Below, one piece after another: positions 1-10,351 of a DNA stretch of 64,000 nucleotides. The DNA lies in the NCBI GenBank assembly GCA_009760855.2, contig WPIO01000175.1, positions 553,830 to 617,829 of the forward strand, in the 5' to 3' direction. A model generated the notes under the pieces. That model was not told where the DNA came from. It did not search any database and was given only the letters and a program-made list of their open reading frames with translations. Numbering within the stretch: the first letter of the stretch is position 1; each line of letters begins with the position of its first letter. The position numbers and the translations under genes were made by a program. This stretch comes from Cristatella mucedo. Its lineage: Eukaryota; Bryozoa; Phylactolaemata; Cristatellidae.

Positions 1-1845
1 AAGCCACCCTCGTGAAAAAAAGTGTGGACTTAAAAGCTTTGTCACATTCACCTACTGGTTCCTCCACTCTTTTTCTACAACCTACCCAAATTACTTCCGA
101 ATGACGCTAGGCATCGTGCTAATGGCTCTCCTGACTCAAGCAGTTTAGCCTTTGTCTTGAAACATCCTCAAACATCCCTTGTAGCCTCGGCCTTTCGTTC
201 GTTGCATCTAAAGCAGGAACTCACTCCCGACTGATGTCGCAGCATCCCATGACTGGATGACAGTGAAACAGAACCTAACAACGCAGCCCTCGAACTGACT
301 TAATCCCACGAACTGAGTTGACTTATGCATCCGGCCGAGCCTTCAAACATTGAAAGAAATCATGGTGCTTTATGGATTAAAGATAGAAATATAGCATCTA
401 GAAAGTTGAACTTCATTAGAGGAAGCAGTTCGCTGCGTCAAATGGTGCTCGCTCAGCCCTGGATTCGCTTGCCTGGTAGGACAAACTCGCAAACTGAGCT
501 TGTGAGCAGCAAGTGGTTGCCGAAAGCAGACGCATCTTTTAAAGAGTCATGTCATTTGTTCGAGCTCCACCAGCGAATGAATGTTAGCTGAATATTCTAA
601 TTCTCATCTTTTCCAAAAGCGTATCTCAACGACAGCTTCAGGAATGATCCCGGCTATGAAATCCTCTTTCTTTCACGAGCGGGCGTATACACATTGTTCT
701 AGACAGTTTCTCTAGGCAATTGCTATCGACTATGCACCGATCTTTTCAGCGTGAGACCCAAAGCGGAGCCCGAGAGAAAGGGGGGCATTTGTATGTCGCA
801 GCGATGGCAAGTCTGGACCGCCCCGCCCCGCGTTCCGTGCCAAAAAAACCACCACCTTACACGACGCCATGTCGTAATTACTCTCAATGAGCAGCCGCCA
901 AGTTCTTTCCGGAAAAATGTCCTGATTTTGCGCAACAATTTTCATCTAAGTTTCTTCAAGTAAGGGAAAGAAATGCAGCTGAAGACGTGAAGCTGACTAA
1001 TTTCGTGGTTGTTTTCCTCCTCATCCTACGAAGCAGCATCCGTTTAAGGCCTATTTCAAGCCTCAAAAAGCAAACGAACTTTCGTCTCAATCTGTAAATT
1101 TACCGTGCTTAACTTCGAAATAACACTGGTGGAATTGTACGTAATGATTCTTTTTTCCAGTTTACTATGTTGCATCTTATTACGGTTTGGCTGATTGAGG
1201 AGTGTATCAGGTATCAGCCGCCATTACTCCTCGTGCATCAAAACAGTTCACTTTTGCCCGCAGTTTTTCCTTAGCACAGCTTTTTCAATGAGAACCACTG
1301 CACAATATTTTACGCTTTTAACATAAACAAAATTGCCGATTTACTTGTACGTTTCACTGAATTTGTGCGTAAACGAATCTGGATGACCTGTTCAAAAACG
1401 ACTTATTTCTCGTCGAACCTATCGGACTGCATGCCCTCTAGATCACAACATGCTATTCTCTTTCTGTAATGATTTTCTACACCCGGTCGCAATTAACCAA
1501 ATAGCTCGTCCTTGGATGCATGTCCTGCATTTCATTAGAAGCCATTGTTAAGCTAATAATTACAAAGTAAACTCTTGTTGAGGACCACGTAAGTAACTTG
1601 AACCCAGAGTTCCATCCGCGGGCCTAAAGAGACATCCGAACCAGCAACAGGTAGGAGCTGGCCAGGGGATTATCTCATAAGTTCAATCATGGCCAGTAAA
1701 TTCAAGGCAGAATTTTTAGCTAATCACTTCTCAGCGACAGCACCGATGGCTGCACTTCTATACGTTATTTGATTAATTGATGTAATATTTCTATTGACGA
1801 CTATATCTTTACTGATAGGTGAATTTCTGGCTTCTAAAATGTGTG
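1..1845. other. No recognised gene or repeat
   Basis: I read both strands and saw no coding domain, tRNA-like box or known repeat end. Open frames are all under 100 codons and show no family motif. Confidence 0.5.
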
Positions 1846-1902
1846 AATAATAATAATTCACTTGATAAAGCGCCCTCAGAGAACTCAATCTCTCTCTGCG
1901 CG
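1846..1902 (-). mobile_element. LINE-I 3'-terminal fragment
   Basis: The plus strand shows the reverse complement of the LINE-I tail: an AAT-rich tract, CACTTGATAAAGCGCC, then the hairpin arm AGAGAACTCAATCTCT. Only about 57 bp remain, which is typical of severe 5' truncation during target-primed insertion. Confidence 0.75.
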
Positions 1903-2126
1903 TCCTGACATAGAGCGCTCTAACGTCCGTTCTTGTTCGTTGCAGAATTCTTCCGAAAACCGAAGTTCTTGCGAACATCATATACGGAAACGATACAGAT
2001 AAGACCTGTTTAAATTTATTCTGATTGTTATTTGACCGTAGCGCGTAAGAAATTACGTGCCTATGGACATCTAAACGCTTATCGCTTCGGGCTGCTGGGT
2101 CTCCCACGCCGGCGGCTGCCTTAGCT

Positions 2127-3467
2127 TTGCCGGCGGCTAGTAACCTGCTTGTTAGTTATGATCGTCAGCAGATTTTATCGCTTCGTCATCGCATATCAAA
2201 TGCATTCCTAGATATTAATGTTGTTGCTAAGATTCATGAACTATGCATTAACAAAAGAAAAGAGCCCCGTAGCCGCCGCGGTGGCCGGAACCGCCAGCTC
2301 AGACGCCGCTCGTTGGGCGGAACCTGCAAGCTGAGTACCAGCTCGTTCGGTATTCCTAGCCTTGTCTCGAACAGCTCAGCACGCTCCCCCACATGCGTCA
2401 CTGTAAATTCCTCAAACTTAGTGGTCATCAAGCCTGTTGTAACCCCATCGGCCAGACTTAACGCTTGCCTTTGGAATCCTCCCTCAATTTGCAATAAACC
2501 TCTAGTAATAAGCGACCTTATTTCTGAAAATGGTATCGACCTGCTCGCCCTAACTGAAACTTGGCTAAAATCGATAAACTGTCCGACAAATAAAGACGCA
2601 ACTCCATCTGGTTTCTCGTTCTTTCACACCCCTAGATCAATCAAAACCGGAGGTGGAGTTGCTATTGTCGTGCGCTCGAAATTCAACTTCAAGCCATATG
2701 CGGTACCCTCGAAGCAGTCTTTTGAATCAATTGTCTCGGTCTCACCTGAAAACAAACTACCGATAGTGGCAGTAGTCTATCGCCCTCCAGGTACCAAATC
2801 CTCCTTCATCTCAGATTTCTCCGATCTCATTTCGATTCTGTGTGCAAGAAATCGATCCTTCCTCGTAATGGGTGATTTCAACGTTCACTTTGATAAATTA
2901 TCTGACGCTTTCAGCACCAAATTTCGTGCATTGACTAACTCATTGTCTCTTGTGGCTCATGTGCGTGGCCCTACCCACATCAAGGGTCACACACTCAACC
3001 AGATTTTCTCATATAACTGCACGTTGTCATCACCAATTATTACCAAATCATGCTTATCTGACCACATGCAGATCTCGTTCAATCTACAGTGTGTGCCCAC
3101 ATCCTCCTCTAAAATAACCTGTGAATCGCGAAACCTCAAGACCCTTGACATCGATGCTGTCCGTGCGAGAATATCTGCTTCACCTCTGCTTCTCAATCCT
3201 CCCTCCGATCTGTCATCATTGGTAGATAGCTTCAACACGACACTAGCTAACACGCTAGACGAGTTTGCCCCTCTGACAAAGCTCACTGTGCGCCCCCGCC
3301 CAGCCGGCCTATGGTTTACCGCAGACATTAAACTAGCCAAGTCTACTAAACGAAAGCTTGAAAAAGCATACAAAAGATCCGGACTAACTGTCCACCGACA
3401 GGCATATGAAGACTACTGTAGGTCGTACCAATCAATCCTAGCAAAGGCTAAGTCTAGATTTTTATAA
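2127..3467 (+). pseudogene. LINE-I copy A, endonuclease half of ORF2
   Basis: This 446-codon stretch holds an APE/exonuclease-endonuclease-phosphatase domain, which nicks target DNA to prime reverse transcription. Visible motifs are LWNPPS (about residue 115, candidate catalytic Asn), TETWL (143-147, catalytic Glu), YRPPG (218-222), GDFNVH (249-254, Asp and Asn) and SDHMQISF (311-318, terminal Asp-His). The usual LDQIF motif reads LNQIF (290-294), so the family Asp is Asn here; the copy at 37.5 kb keeps Asp. The open frame begins without a convincing ATG. It ends at a TAA created by a single-base insertion in a T run, where sister copies read SFYKN. The RT continues in another frame 20 bp on. 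Confidence 0.88.
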
Positions 3468-5521
3468 AAACATTGTTGAATCACAGATGCACAACCCAAA
3501 AATGCTGATGTCGACAATAAACCGTCTCCTCAACCGTTCCCAGATTAGCTCATTACCTGATAATCCTAATGATAATCTAGTCTATCGCTTCTCTCGATTC
3601 TTTGTGCAGAAGATAGACAAGATCAGGGAATGCATCCCTGCGATGACAACCTCCCCACGAGAATGCTGTTCCTCGATTCCTGGCAGCACCTCAATGTCTG
3701 CATTTAAGCAGGTCACTAGTGATCTAGTCCTAAAGTTCGTATCTCAATCAAAGAAGACAACAAGTTCTCTGGACCCTATTCCTACTGTCCTGCTCCTACG
3801 TTGCATTAATCTGCTGCTGCCATGCATAACTAACATAATTAATATGTCATTAGCCTCAGGTCATGTCCCAGCACCTTTCAAAAAAGGTGTAGTCAGGCCT
3901 CTTAAGAAAGCAACACAAGACCAAGAGAACTTGAGCAACTACCGCCCAGTTTCCCTTCTACCGTTCCTATCAAAGACACTCGAACGGGTCGTGGCAGACC
4001 AGCTGAACTCGTATATCGAAACCTCACACCTTGCTAGTAACTTCCAGTCTGGCTTTAGAGCTAATCACTCCACAGAGTCAGCATTGCCTCGAGTATACAA
4101 CGACCTACTTAGGAATGCAGACATGGGTAGAGTGTCTCTGCTTGTTTTGCTCGATCTTTTGGCAGCTTTTGGTACTATCGATCACAAAGTTCTTCTAGAG
4201 CGCCTCTCATCTCGCCTGGGCATCACTGGCACTGCTCTGCAGTGGTTCAGGTCCTATCTCAGTGGGAGACTCCAGAGTATTGACGTGAATGGACAAAGAT
4301 CATCTGAAGTACCTCTGAAATATGGAGTACCTCAGGGTTCAGTGCTAGGTCCGGTTCTTTTCACGGTTTATACTCTGCCTCTTGCTGATGTGATTGCCAA
4401 GCACAATCTAGACTGTCACTTCTATGCAGATGACACTCAGTTGTACCTTTGCTTTGATCCCTCACAGCCTTCGAGCACCTCAAATTCTCTAAACTCACTA
4501 GCTACATGCAGTGATGACATCCGCACATGGATGGCAGCAAATTTTCTAAAATTTAACGATGATAAAACTAACTTACTAGTTATGGGCGAACCGAGTGTGA
4601 TCCAGAGGTTGGAAAGGCTGACTCTAAAAACTGGCTCTGCCAGCATATCTCCAGTTGAATCAGCTCGAAATCTAGGTGTCATATTCCAAAGCGACCTCTC
4701 GTTAGACGACTACATCAGCTCCACAGTCAAATCCGCCTATTTTCAGCTTCATAACATTGCTAAAATTCGGGCCTGTTTAGATAAAAATACCACGTCCATG
4801 TTGATCCATGCATTCGTGACATCTCGTCTCGACTTCTGCAACTCACTGCTCACTGGCCTACCAGCATGTGCGATCAGGCGATTGCAGCTGGTGCAAAACT
4901 CGGCAGCTAGGCTTGTCTGTCGTGAGCCTCACACTTGCCACATTACTCCACTTCTCGCCGACCTGCACTGGCTACCAGTTAAGCAACGGATTGACTTCAA
5001 AGTTTTGTCGCTCACTTTTAGGACCCTTCATTCTATGGCTTCAGCCTATCTGTCAGATATACTACCCCATCAGGCTAAGCATCGTACAACCCGCTTTTCG
5101 GAATCCAACAGTCTAGAAATACCTCATACAAATCTTAAATCCTTTGGAGACCGTTCATGTAGTTCGTATGCTCCCAAAGCCTGGAACTCCCTCCAGACCT
5201 GCGTCAGAACATCCCCCGACCTGACCACATTTAAAAGGAACCTAAAAACACACCTATTTAGGACAGCATTTAGTGGGTCCCTGTGTTTCGTCCTTGATGT
5301 GCTTATGCGTGCTGACACTGTGCATGCTGCCACTAACCACATTTGCATGCTGACCCTGTGCATGTCACCCCTAACAACATTATTCATTTCGTTTTTCTTT
5401 TCAAGCATGATTTTACTTACCATTCAATTGCATTTCACTTTACAGCAAATGTAAAGCGCCTAGAGAGAGATTAAGTTCTCTGAGGGCGCTTTGTCAAGTG
5501 AATTATTATTGTTATTATTAT
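2152..5521 (+). mobile_element. LINE-I copy A, near full length
   Basis: This is the best-preserved LINE-I in the window. It carries an APE-type endonuclease, an RT, a C-terminal region and a 3' UTR of about 240 bp. It ends in a hairpin (AAAGCGCC pairing with GGCGCTTT) and a TTATTATTG-like tail. Homology with the copy at 36702 begins at nearly the same point, just before the conserved N-terminal coding block. The reading frame is broken once, by one extra T in the run near 3460-3466 between endonuclease and RT. The C-terminal conservation pattern (RLDFCNSLL, HITPLLADLHWLPV) is what I know from CR1/L2-like elements; the clade call is an inference. Confidence 0.9.
3487..5454 (+). pseudogene. 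LINE-I copy A, reverse transcriptase half of ORF2
   Basis: This 655-codon frame carries a non-LTR reverse transcriptase. In order it shows a finger block [16 protein letters not shown] (about 151-166), [14 protein letters not shown] (187-200), motif [12 protein letters not shown] (223-233), motif [11 protein letters not shown] (280-289) and motif C FYADD (312-316). A C-terminal region follows with RLDFCNSLL and LHWLPVKQRIDFK. The first motif-A Asp is present, but the second acidic residue usual in AAFDTIDH is Gly. The inverted neighbour copy B shares this change. In an intact element the frame would be continuous with the upstream endonuclease; here the first Met (MHNPKML) lies just after the frameshift. 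No second lesion was seen before the stop. Confidence 0.9.
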
Positions 5522-7240
5522 AGGTGCTTTACATTTGCTGTAAAGTGAAATGCAATTGAATGGTAAGTAAAATCATGCTTGAAAAACAAACGAAATGAAT
5601 AATATGGTTAGGGGTGACATGCACAGGGTCAGCATGCAAATGTGGTTAGTGGCAGCATGCACAGTGTCAGCACGCATAAGCACATCATAGACGACTCACA
5701 GGGACCGATTAAATGCTGTCCTAAATAGGTGTGTTTTAGGTTCCTTTTAAATGTGGTCAGGTCAGGGCATGTTTTGACGCAGGTCGGGAGGGAGTTCCAG
5801 GCTTTGGGAGCATATGAACTAAATGCACGGTCTCCAAATGATTTAAGGTTTGTATGAGGTATTTCTAGACTGTTGGATTCCGAAAAGCAGGTGGTACGAT
5901 GCTTGGCCTGATGGGGTAGTATATCTGACCGATAGGCTGGAGCCATAGAATGAAGGGACATAAAAGTGAGCGACAAAACCTTGAAGTCAATCCGTTGCTT
6001 GACTGATAGCCAGTGCAGGTCGGCTAGAAGTGGAGTAAGGTGGCAACTGCGATGGTCACGACAGACAAGCCTAGCAGCAGAGTTTTGCACAAGCTGCAAT
6101 CGCCTGATCGCACATGCTGGTAGGCCAGTGAGCAGTGAGTTGCAGAAGTCGAGACGGGATGTCACGAATGCATGAACTAACTTGGACGTGGCATCTTTAT
6201 CTAAACAAGCCCGAATTTTAGCAATGTTATGAAGCTGAAAATAGGCGGATTTGACTGTGGAGCTGATGTAGTCGTCTAATGAGAGGTCGCTTTGGAATAT
6301 GACACCTAGATTTCGAGCTGATTCAACTGGAGATATGCTGGCAGAGCCAGTTTTTAGAGTCAGCCTTTCCGACCTCTATATCACACTCGGTTTGCCCATA
6401 ACTAGTAAGTTAGTTTTATCATCGTTAAGTTTTAGAAAATTTTGTGCCATCCATGTGTGGATGTCATCAAAGCATGTAGCTAGTGAGTTGAGAGAATTTG
6501 AGGTGCTCGAAGGCTGTGAGGGATCAAAGCAAAGGTACAACTGAGTGTCATCCGCATAGAAGTGAAAGCCTAGATTGTGCTTGGCAATCACATCAGCAAG
6601 AGGCAGAGTATAAACCGTGAAAAGAACCGGACCTAGCACTGAACCCTGAGGTACTCCATATTTCAGAGGTACTTCAGATGATCTTTGTCCATTCACGTCA
6701 ATACTCTGGAGTCTCCCACTGAGATAGGACCTGAACCACTGCAGAGCAGTGCCAGTGACGCCCAGGCGAGATGGGAGGCGCTCTAGAAGAACTTTGTGAT
6801 CGATGGTACCAAAAGCTGCCGAAAGATCGAGCAAAACAAGCAGAGACACTCTACCCTTGTCTGCATTCCTAAGTAGGTCGTTGTATACCCGAAGCAGTGC
6901 TGACTCTGTGGAGTGATTAGCTCTAAAGCCAGACTGGAACTTACTAGCAAGGTGTGAGGTTTCGACATACGAGTTCAGCTGGTCTGCCACGACCCGTTCG
7001 AGTGTCTTTGATAGGAACGGTAGAAGGGAAACTGGGCGGTAGTTGCTCAAGTTCTCTCGGTCAAGTGTAGCTTTCTTGAGAAGTGGCCTAACTATGCCTT
7101 TTTTGAAAGGTGCTGGGACATGACCTGAAGCTAATGACATTAATTATGCTAGTTATGCATGGCAGCAGCAGATCAATGCAACGTAGGAGCAGGACAGTGG
7201 GATAGGGTCCAGAGGACTTGTAGTCTTCTTTGATTGAGAT
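5522..7240 (-). mobile_element. LINE-I copy B, tail-to-tail with copy A
   Basis: This is a 5'-truncated LINE-I copy that matches copy A from about 3748 to 5473 at very high identity by eye. It lies in the opposite orientation and starts directly at the end of A's tail. It lacks the last hairpin arm: reading 5'-3' on the minus strand it stops at GTAAAGCACC and runs into A's TTATTATT tract. Together the two copies make an inverted repeat with arms of about 1.7 kb and a very short centre. Confidence 0.9.
5629..7140 (-). pseudogene. LINE-I copy B, broken RT frame
   Basis: The minus-strand frame from 7140 encodes the RT palm: [35 protein letters not shown] and FYADDTQLY. At about 6376 a TAG replaces the CAG found in sister copies (after KPSVI). 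The same frame then resumes and runs through RLDFCNSLLTGLP and HLTPLLADLHWL to 5629. A short deletion just upstream of 7140 (relative to copy A) and a one-base loss near the C-terminus are further lesions. All three catalytic RT motifs remain readable, but no intact protein can be made. Confidence 0.85.
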
Positions 7241-7324
7241 GTATGAAGGCGTGCACTAAAAGCTGCTTCAAGCTCAAAAATGGAATATCTTCTTAAGTTT
7301 TTGCTAAAATCCCGTTTCCGATAA

Positions 7325-7656
7325 TAGTAGTAAGAATAAAAAAATGTATAACACCCTCGGAGAGCTAAAGTTTTTTTTAGGCCCTGTATATAGGCTGTTA
7401 AGGAAGCACGACTTTCCGGTTAGCGGTAATATGCAACGCGTCAACATGCAAATATGGTTAAAGGTGCCATGCACATTGTAAGGATGCTCAAAAAACATAG
7501 GAAAAATCACAAGGAACAAGAAAATGCGTGTTAGAAATGAGTGAGTTTTTAGCTTCTTTTTAAATGTTATCGAAGTTAGGGATGTCGCAATGTCAGTCAG
7601 AAGTGAACTCCATGCTTTAAGAGCATACCAAATAGAGGTGAGGTCCCGAATGAATT

Positions 7657-7660
<4 letters not shown>
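7325..7660 (-). mobile_element. Old LINE-I 3' fragment, first part
   Basis: Minus-strand sequence corresponds to the LINE-I C-terminus and 3' UTR, with recognisable [11 protein letters not shown] and [10 protein letters not shown]. It is much more diverged than copies A and B. It continues beyond the SINE and (TA)n block at 7661-7896 into 7897-8150, so it is one old copy split by a later insertion. Confidence 0.7.
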
Positions 7661-7742
<82 letters not shown>

Positions 7743-7748
7743 GTATAG

Positions 7749-7786
<38 letters not shown>
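7661..7786. repeat. (TA)n microsatellite
   Basis: About 125 bp of almost pure TA dinucleotides with occasional C or G. It sits exactly at the 3' tail of the SINE-1 copy next door, which suggests that the A/T-rich SINE tail seeded it. Confidence 0.95.
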
Positions 7787-7790
7787 AATA

Positions 7791-7896
7791 CAATTAATTT
7801 GCATAGTGCCAAAGAGAACTTATTCTCTATCCAAGCATTTCAAGTATACCACAGGGCTTAAGCCCACGACTGCGACCAAACCTAGGTCGGGGCGAG
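7791..7896 (-). mobile_element. SINE-1 copy nested in LINE-I
   Basis: Reading the minus strand, the order is a tRNA-like segment (CTCGCCCCGACCTAGGTTTG, then a decayed B box GGGCTTAAGCCC), then a 3' part with AGAGAATAAGTTCTCT and a TAAATTAATTG tail. The A-box end is missing. LINE-I sequence lies on both sides. Confidence 0.75.
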
Positions 7897-8150
7897 AAAC
7901 TTAAGAATTGGTTCAAGATACCTATTTGAGTCACAAGAGCGAGCGGTACTATGACTAGCCTGGTGGAGAAATATTTCTAATAGGTAGGCTGGAGGTAGAG
8001 AATGAAAAGATCTAAAAGTGAGTGAAAAACTTGAAGTTGACGCTCTGCTTGATTGAGAGCTAATGCAGGTCGGCGATAAGTAGTTTAATTTGGCAATGGA
8101 AATGCTCATGGCTGTGAAATCTTGCTTGAAAATGTTAGCATCAACTGTAA
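7897..8150 (-). mobile_element. Old LINE-I 3' fragment, second part
   Basis: Continuation of the fragment at 7325-7660. The minus strand still shows traces of the PAYLSDILPHQA block and of the LHWLPVKQ block (TGCATTAGCTCTCAATCAAG). The SINE-1 insertion lies between the parts. Confidence 0.65.
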
Positions 8151-8274
8151 GTGCCCGATTGCCTAGGCCGGTAGAACAGAAAGCTGTGAATTATAGAAGG
8201 CGAGCCTGGATGGCACATACGTGCGGACCACCGGGAATATGGCAACCCTATCATTACGCTTCTTTTAATTCAAA

Positions 8275-8375
8275 ACTAATAATAATAGCAATGATGCATT
8301 TGTACAGCGCCCTTCAGATATCAATATTTTTCTAGGCACATTGCATGTGCTTTAAAGGAAGAATGATCGAATGCT
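8275..8375 (-). mobile_element. LINE-I 3'-terminal fragment
   Basis: AATAATAATAGC, then a diverged GCGCCCTTCAGATATC hairpin arm, TCTAGGCAC and TGCTTTAAAGGAAGAATGAT. This is the reverse complement of the LINE-I 3' end. A possible SINE-1 5' scrap (GTGGTTAAAGTGCTCGCC) follows at 8388-8405. Confidence 0.6.
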
Positions 8376-8405
8376 GGCTTGTCCATGTGGTTAAAGTGCT
8401 CGCCT

Positions 8406-8929
8406 TGTAAGCTTTCTTAGTAAGATTTATTTTGTAACATTGCAAGCTTTCTTAGCGTACTCGCAGCTTTGTTTTTTCTACGTGCTCTGGCTGCTTTGGT
8501 CTGTGCACGATTCAATTCATGTTATTAACCAGCGGATCTGAGTGTTCTTCGTGCTTTCGGTGGCCTGTCAAATCGTTATGAACGTGCTGTTGTATGTTGG
8601 TCTAACCGCGATACCGCGCTTTTTATTATATCTCGGTTATTACTTAAATTGCTAGTAACAAAGCCACTTGATACTGATTTGGTTCTCTTAGTCGCTGCAC
8701 AAAAGACCTCTACGGATGTGCCCTGGCTTCGAGAGGAGATAAAAATGAATTATTATATAACGGGATAAAGCATAAGAGGCGCTTACCGTTACTTGCTATA
8801 CCGATTTACGTGCACACCCTGCTTGTGCAATCTAGGACTACTACTTGCCCGGCTCTACAGTTAAACAGCTGCTTAGGTGTCAATATAATGATTTTGCCAT
8901 GAACAGTCCAGCCTCTCCTTAAAGGGAGG
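8406..8929. other. No recognised feature
   Basis: A/T-rich unique sequence; no motif or repeat end was recognised on either strand. Confidence 0.4.
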
Positions 8930-9700
8930 CGTGTTTAGCCGAAGGCTACGGCAGCCAGAAGCGATCGCCGAGTGAGCCGCGCGAGTTATCCCAGCGTCCA
9001 AGCTTACGTCGCATCGTTCCGGGCTTTGCGAGGATTGCGAAGTGAGCATGCTCGCTTGTTAGTCAGGGCTCCCAAATTTTTCAGACTCTTCCTTCCCATA
9101 TGACGCCGTCGTTCGCACAGTGTAAACTCGATCGTCGACCAATGCATCAAGTCGGCCACCGGCTACCCGGAAGCTGTTCAGTCGGTGGGGGGAGCGATAA
9201 TTTACCTGCATCGTTCGTACTATAGCGCCCGACGTTGTCTTAAGCGTAGTCACATGCTAAGATATGCGCTTAGCGGCCGGCTGCGATTATGGACCTGGAA
9301 CTTTCGTGCCGCTTGCGTAAAGCTGGCCGGCATAGTCTTTAATCAACCATTTCCGGACGGCAGGCCAAGCTCCTGCCACCGAGCAGCTGTCAGAAGCTCG
9401 CGCCGCCGGCAGCGCGTGCCGCCGAGTGCCGCTCGCCGGGATGCAGTGGCCGCTGTGGTCAGCGGAATTGAGCCACGAGACGCTTCCAACGAAGTCGAAT
9501 CGCCTCCTAACGTTCGCCTGCGCCGGCCTGGTGGATCTGCTACTGCTGCTGCTGCCGCCGCCGCCGCCGCCGCTGTGCTTCCTGGTACCTCCGCGGCCGC
9601 CACCCGGCGATAGCATGTCTAGCGAGCACTCCGCGGCCCGGTGCGTAGGCACACGGCCGTAGTGCAGCTGCTCGGAGCTGCCTGCTGTCGCCTCCCACTG
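8930..9700. promoter_or_regulatory. CpG-rich block, possible promoter or first-exon region
   Basis: From about 8930, and most strongly at 9330-9620, CpG density is far above the rest of the window (for example GCTCGCGCCGCCGGCAGCGC near 9397). Several overlapping open frames up to 142 codons exist on both strands, as expected from G/C-rich DNA. One plus-strand frame (9426-9662) has a leucine run followed by a proline run. None matches a family I know. A promoter or 5' exon is an inference from base composition only. Confidence 0.35.
9538..9576. repeat. Short CTG/CCG triplet tract
   Basis: CTGCTACTGCTGCTGCTGCC runs into CCGCCGCCG within the CpG-rich block. On the plus strand it gives a Leu-run/Pro-run, on the minus strand an Ala, Gly or Ser run, depending on frame. 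Confidence 0.85.
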
Positions 9701-9740
9701 GCCCATGTCGAGTTTTGCATGCTGACTGTGTCCGAAATCA

Positions 9741-9777
9741 AGCTGAGGCAGCAGCAGCTGCTGCAGCAGCAGCTAGC
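9741..9777. repeat. GCA/GCT triplet tract
   Basis: AGGCAGCAGCAGCTGCTGCA and the following CAGCAGCAGC form a short, partly palindromic triplet repeat downstream of the CpG-rich block. Confidence 0.8.
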
Positions 9778-10296
9778 GCCGTGGCTCAGAAAGCAAGCAG
9801 GCAGCCGGGTGGCTCGGTGAGATTTAGAATAGTGAAAGCAGCCTTGCATGTCGATACTGAGCCTAGCTGCTGTGGCTGTGGAACTCCAACCGGCTTGCAA
9901 ATCTTAGCCCGAACTAGCGAGATTCGCTACTGCCTACCCTTATGTTAGCAAACCAGCTGGCTGCCGACCCGAACATCTTTCGCCGGCCGCTGCTGAAGCT
10001 GTTGCTTCCTTGTTGCATTGACTTAGCATCGTATAAGTCTCAGCTAACTATGCATCTGTCCCCCCCTAGCTTTCGCTTGGCTCATGTGAACTTGTGTTTT
10101 TTTTTCCGCGGGCTTTGGCTGCTTGCTCGTGCAGTAATCAATGCAAGTATCAATGCAAGTAACCAGCGGTCCTACTCAGCAGTGACTCCGTATGTCTTCT
10201 TAAATGCTTTCACATGCTTGTCTTAGCATGCTTGTCTCAGTATAATATCTAGCTTGTCATTCACTCCGGGGTTATTACTTCGGTCGTAGTGAATCT

Positions 10297-10350
10297 TGGA
10301 GCACCCAGATAAAGATTTGGTTTGCTTAGGGGTGTGCTTCCAAAAATAAA
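10297..10350 (+). mobile_element. SINE-1 3' remnant
   Basis: GAGCACCCAGATAAAGATTT, GGTTTGCTTAGGGGTG and CCAAAAATAAA align with the SINE-1 3' hairpin region (GCGCCTGAATAGAGATTAAG, TTCTCTTGGGGCGC, TAAATGAATTAT). It is old and lacks the tRNA-like head. Confidence 0.5.
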
Positions 10351-10351
10351 A

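Noticed and set aside
2109..2138. GCCGGCGGCT direct repeat just before LINE-I copy A as a target-site duplication
   Set aside because: Both copies lie on the left side only, 20 bp apart, and the right flank of copy A is copy B; it cannot be a duplication around the element.
2127..5454. A retrovirus or LTR element
   Set aside because: There is no protease, integrase or LTR. The endonuclease is of APE type and the RT has non-LTR motifs with a hairpin and microsatellite tail.
8388..8405. SINE-1 head fragment (GTGGTTAAAGTGCTCGCC)
   Set aside because: Only 18 bp, with no B box or 3' part; too short to annotate on its own.
9287..9706. Overlapping open frames of 78-142 codons on both strands
   Set aside because: G/C-rich DNA with few stops; Gly, Ala, Ser, Leu and Pro runs come from triplet repeats and no domain is seen. 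Kept only as a CpG-rich region.
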